From Szabonella alba (GTDB lineage: Bacteria; Pseudomonadota; Alphaproteobacteria; Rhodobacterales; Rhodobacteraceae), in the NCBI RefSeq assembly GCF_016765775.1, contig NZ_JAESVN010000003.1:186001-250000 (forward strand): a stretch of DNA of 64,000 nucleotides. Reading direction: 5' to 3'. Below the pieces are notes generated by a model. The model made no database searches and was not told the origin of the DNA. It was given only the letters and a program-made list of their open reading frames with translations. Shown one piece after another: positions 61,141-64,000 of the stretch (the first letter of the stretch is position 1; each line of letters starts with the position of its first letter). The position numbers were made by a program, and so were the translations under genes.

Positions 61141-62748
61141 TTAGTCCACCGCACGCAGGTAATCCAGCAGCATCGTGGTGGAACTGTCCTTGCCTTCCGC
61201 CGAGGCGCGACCTTCAAGGATCGGCTGCAGCGCCAGCGCCAGTTCCTTGCCCAGTTCCACCCCCCATTGATCAAAGGAATTGATCCCGAGGATCACCCCC
61301 TCGACAAAGACCCGATGTTCATACAGCGCCAGAATCTGCCCCAGCGTGAAGGGCGTCAGTTTCGGGATCGCCAGTGTGGTCGAGGGGCGGTTGCCCGGGA
61401 AAACCCGGTGCCGCGCCTGACGGTCCTGCTCGGCCCCGGTCAGGCCCTTTGCTGCCATGATCTCCATCGCCTCGGCCAGCGGGCGGCCTTTCATCAGCGC
61501 CTCCGATTGCGCAAGGCAGTTCGAGACCAGCAGACGGTGCTGATGGCGCAGATGCGGTTCATGCCCTTTGCGCACAAGGATGAATTCACAGGGCACGATG
61601 CGCGTGCCCTGATGGATCAACTGGTAAAAGGCATGCTGGCCATTGGTGCCCGGTTCGCCCCAGACCACCGGGCCGGAATGCAGCGTCAGATCCGACCCGT
61701 CCATCGCCACGCGCTTGCCGTTGCTTTCCATCTCAAGCTGCTGAAGATAGGCGGGCAGGCGCGAAAGCCGCTGGTCATAGGGCAGCACGGCGCGGGTGGC
61801 ATGGCCACAGATCTGGTTGTGCCAGATCCCGACAAGTGCCAGCAGCATCGGCAGGTTATGCGCCGGGGCGGCCTGCCGGAAATGCCGGTCCATATCTGCA
61901 CCGCCCGCCAGGAAGTCGTCGAAATCCGCGGGCCCGATCGCGATCATCAGCGACAGGCCGATCGGCCCCCAGACCGAATAGCGCCCGCCGACCCAATCCT
62001 CAAATCCGAAGACGCGGGACGGGTCTATGCCAAATTCGGCTGTGCGCTCCGCCGCTGTCGAAAGCGCCGCGAACTGGGCGGCGGGATCGGCGACACTGGC
62101 CGCCATCCAGTCGCGCGCGGTTTCGGCATTGGTCATCGTCTCGATGGTGGTGAAGGTCTTTGAGGCGACGATCACCAGCGTGGTTGCAGGGTCCAGCCCG
62201 CGCAGCGTATCGGCAATATGCGCCCCGTCCACATTCGAGACGAAATGCGTGCGCGGCCCGTCGGCATAGGGCGACAGCGCAATGGCGGCCATGGCCGGCC
62301 CCAGATCGGACCCGCCGATGCCGATATTGACCACATCCGTATAGGCCCCGCCCTGCCCGCGGATGCGGCCCGAGCGGATATCATCGGCAAAGCCGCGCAT
62401 CCGGGCCAGCGTGTCGCGGACGCCCGGCATGACATCCTGCCCCGCAACCATCACCGCGTCATCGGGATTGCGCAGCGCGGTATGCAGGACGGCGCGGCCC
62501 TCGGTCTCATTGATCGTGGCCCCGGTGAACATCGCCTCGCGGCGCGCCTCGACCCCCGCCCCGTCGATCAGCTGCAACAGCAGCGACAGACCGGTGGCAT
62601 CAATATTGGTCTTCGAGAAATCGAACAGCAGCCCGCCATGCCGGGCCGAAAACTCACTGCCGCGCAACGGATCTTCCAGCAGCGGAAGCAGCGCCCGGTC
62701 CCGGACCTGTTCGTGATGGTTTTCAAGCGCTTGCCAAAGGGTCGTCAT
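61141..62748 (-). CDS. pgi: Glucose-6-phosphate isomerase
   Basis: Interconverts glucose 6-phosphate and fructose 6-phosphate. The 535-aa protein has the signatures [35 protein letters not shown] and [12 protein letters not shown], and the phosphosugar-binding [17 protein letters not shown]. The ATG at 62748 lies 4 nt after the pgl stop; an extension to 62778 would overlap pgl and is rejected. It is the last gene of a zwf-pgl-pgi operon, funnelling hexose phosphate into the Entner-Doudoroff route. Confidence 0.97.
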   Translation of the reverse strand: MTTLWQALENHHEQVRDRALLPLLEDPLRGSEFSARHGGLLFDFSKTNIDATGLSLLLQLIDGAGVEARREAMFTGATINETEGRAVLHTALRNPDDAVMVAGQDVMPGVRDTLARMRGFADDIRSGRIRGQGGAYTDVVNIGIGGSDLGPAMAAIALSPYADGPRTHFVSNVDGAHIADTLRGLDPATTLVIVASKTFTTIETMTNAETARDWMAASVADPAAQFAALSTAAERTAEFGIDPSRVFGFEDWVGGRYSVWGPIGLSLMIAIGPADFDDFLAGGADMDRHFRQAAPAHNLPMLLALVGIWHNQICGHATRAVLPYDQRLSRLPAYLQQLEMESNGKRVAMDGSDLTLHSGPVVWGEPGTNGQHAFYQLIHQGTRIVPCEFILVRKGHEPHLRHQHRLLVSNCLAQSEALMKGRPLAEAMEIMAAKGLTGAEQDRQARHRVFPGNRPSTTLAIPKLTPFTLGQILALYEHRVFVEGVILGINSFDQWGVELGKELALALQPILEGRASAEGKDSSTTMLLDYLRAVD

Positions 62749-62752
62749 CTTT

Positions 62753-63424
62753 TCATTCCGCCCAGTGAACGGTTGCATTGCCCAGAAACTGCCCCACCGG
62801 GGCCTCGGCGGCGGGGCGGCCTTCGGCGCGCTCGATCGCGGCGCGTTTTTCCGGGCCGGTGATCAGGATATGACTGTGCATCGCATCGCGCAGCACCGGC
62901 GCGGACAGGGTGATGCGCGGCTCTCCGGCGCCCTCGGCCCGCATCGCCAGCAGGACTGGCGCATCATCGGACAGCGCCTCCTCCAGCCGGTCGGCCCCGG
63001 GAAAGAGGCTGGCCGTGTGCATATCGGCCCCCATGCCAAGAATCAGCACCGAAATCGGCAGATGCGGGCGCAGCCCGTTCGACAGCCGGTCCAGCGCCTC
63101 TTCGGGCGTGTCGGTGTCCAGATGCATCGGCACCAGCGTCGCCGCCGCCGCCTTGCCGGTCAGCAGCCGCTGGCGCAAAAGCCGGGTGTTCGATCTCGGA
63201 TTATCCTCGGATACCCAGCGTTCATCGTTCAGAAAGACCGAGACATTGGCCCAGTCCAGATCCACCGCCGACAGCATGTCGAATACCGGGCCGGGCGTGC
63301 TGCCCCCCGGCACACACAGGCTTGCCCGCCCGTTCTGGCGCAGCGCCTCGCCCAACTGGCCTGCGATCGTTCCCGCAAGCGCGATCATCATCATGTCGCG
63401 ATCTGGATATTCGACAAGGTTCAT
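62753..63424 (-). CDS. pgl: 6-phosphogluconolactonase
   Basis: Hydrolyses 6-phosphogluconolactone after Zwf. The 223-aa protein shows [38 protein letters not shown] and [19 protein letters not shown], the usual DevB/Pgl blocks. The ATG at 63424 overlaps the zwf stop by 4 nt (ATGA), and pgi starts 4 nt after its stop. Confidence 0.95.
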   Translation of the reverse strand: MNLVEYPDRDMMMIALAGTIAGQLGEALRQNGRASLCVPGGSTPGPVFDMLSAVDLDWANVSVFLNDERWVSEDNPRSNTRLLRQRLLTGKAAAATLVPMHLDTDTPEEALDRLSNGLRPHLPISVLILGMGADMHTASLFPGADRLEEALSDDAPVLLAMRAEGAGEPRITLSAPVLRDAMHSHILITGPEKRAAIERAEGRPAAEAPVGQFLGNATVHWAE

Positions 63425-64000
63425 TCGCGGATCTCCCTCCATCGGCGTCCGTCCCGATGCATCAGCATCAGCGCATCCTCGGGGCCGGATGACCCCGGAT
63501 CATAGCCCCGCGGACGGTCGCCGCGTTTTTCCCAGCCTTCAATGATCGGATCGGTCCAGGCCCAGGCGGCCTCTACCTCGTCGCCGCGCATGAACAGCGT
63601 CTGGTTGCCCCGGATCACATCCATGATAAGCCGCTCGTAAGCATCGGGAATATCCTCCCCTTCCTCACCCAGCACCGTCGCGAAGGACATGTCCAGCGGC
63701 ACTTGCGTCAAACGCATGCCACCGGGGCCGGGTTCCTTGATCATCACCATCAGGTTCATGCCTTCATTCGGCTGCAACCGGATGACCAGAACATTCTCCC
63801 TCCAGCCCTCGGCATCGTCGAAAATCGAATGCGGCGGTTCGCGGAAGGTGATGGCTATTTCCGAGGTGCGCGCCCGCAGCCGTTTGCCCGTCCGCAGATA
63901 GAAGGGCGTGCCTTTCCAGCGCCAGTTGGAAATGTTCACCTTCAGCGCGATATAACTTTCGGTGCGGCTGGCTGCATCCCCGGCATGGTCGCGATAGCCG
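63421..64000 (-). CDS. zwf: Glucose-6-phosphate 1-dehydrogenase (5' part outside window)
   Basis: The last 192 codons of Zwf, which oxidises glucose 6-phosphate with NADP+. The visible segment covers ESYIALKVNISNWRWKGTPF, YLRTGKRLRARTSEIAITFR, NVLVIRLQPNEGMNLMVMIK and the C-terminal DVIRGNQTLFMRGDEVEAAW. The catalytic and cofactor domains are beyond the right edge. First visible gene of the zwf-pgl-pgi operon. Confidence 0.95.
   Translation of the reverse strand, partial: GYRDHAGDAASRTESYIALKVNISNWRWKGTPFYLRTGKRLRARTSEIAITFREPPHSIFDDAEGWRENVLVIRLQPNEGMNLMVMIKEPGPGGMRLTQVPLDMSFATVLGEEGEDIPDAYERLIMDVIRGNQTLFMRGDEVEAAWAWTDPIIEGWEKRGDRPRGYDPGSSGPEDALMLMHRDGRRWREIRE

Overview
The window is high-GC alphaproteobacterial chromosome, most likely Rhodobacteraceae/Paracoccaceae and plausibly Paracoccus. 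The evidence is family-level: an aerobic CobS/CobT cobaltochelatase pair, a Ccm cytochrome c maturation operon, an SLC5-type symporter fused to a histidine kinase, an ScfR-type regulator, a double cold-shock-domain protein and a zwf-pgl-pgi Entner-Doudoroff operon. I could not run searches, so the genus is an inference.

Layout. 1-7.5 kb: 3' part of pepN, a small membrane protein, a photolyase/cryptochrome, malate synthase G and a lower-GC orphan membrane gene. 7.5-11.5 kb: ccmABCDG and tgt on the minus strand. 11.7-18.8 kb: cobS, two small secreted proteins, cobT, aminopeptidase P, a DUF427 protein, sufE and a lipoprotein. 18.9-23.6 kb: symporter-histidine kinase, small membrane protein, single-domain response regulator and ScfR-type regulator. 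23.8-32.7 kb: a reductive pyrimidine (or hydantoin) degradation operon, consisting of hydC-like carbamoylase, dihydropyrimidinase, VOC protein and an NMT1-type ABC transporter. It is divergent from a RutR-like TetR gene and is interrupted by a GIY-YIG nuclease gene bracketed by REP-like hairpins.

32.9-41.6 kb: an 8.6-kb integrative element in the 3' end of tRNA-Cys, with a 47-bp direct repeat at its ends. It carries integrase, an excisionase-like protein, an XRE repressor with two operators, two minus-strand accessory genes, a tail-tube-like protein, a prohead protease/major capsid fusion, two unknown plus-strand genes, a GGGGCAG-rich non-coding region and an unknown 337-aa cargo protein at the far end. 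No terminase, portal or primase gene is visible, so it looks like a capsid-encoding satellite or a reduced prophage. A second, decayed phage remnant lies between tRNA-Ser and tRNA-Pro (43.4-44.4 kb).

44.7-55.1 kb: housekeeping genes (DUF192, CSP, pdxH, fabI, gpt, aminotransferase, ppiD, trpE, YibQ-like protein with a hexanucleotide microsatellite). 55.3-57.4 kb: a beta-alanine:pyruvate transaminase divergent from a second RutR-like regulator. RutR-type palindromes occur in both divergent regions and link the two loci into a candidate pyrimidine-to-beta-alanine regulon. 57.5-59.4 kb: ECF sigma, RskA-type anti-sigma and fasciclin protein, with an identical spaced promoter-like motif before the sigma and fasciclin genes. 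59.7-64 kb: tRNA-Gly, SRAP protein, RidA and the pgi-pgl-zwf operon running off the window.

Most very long antisense reading frames in this GC-rich DNA are shadows of these genes and were left out.
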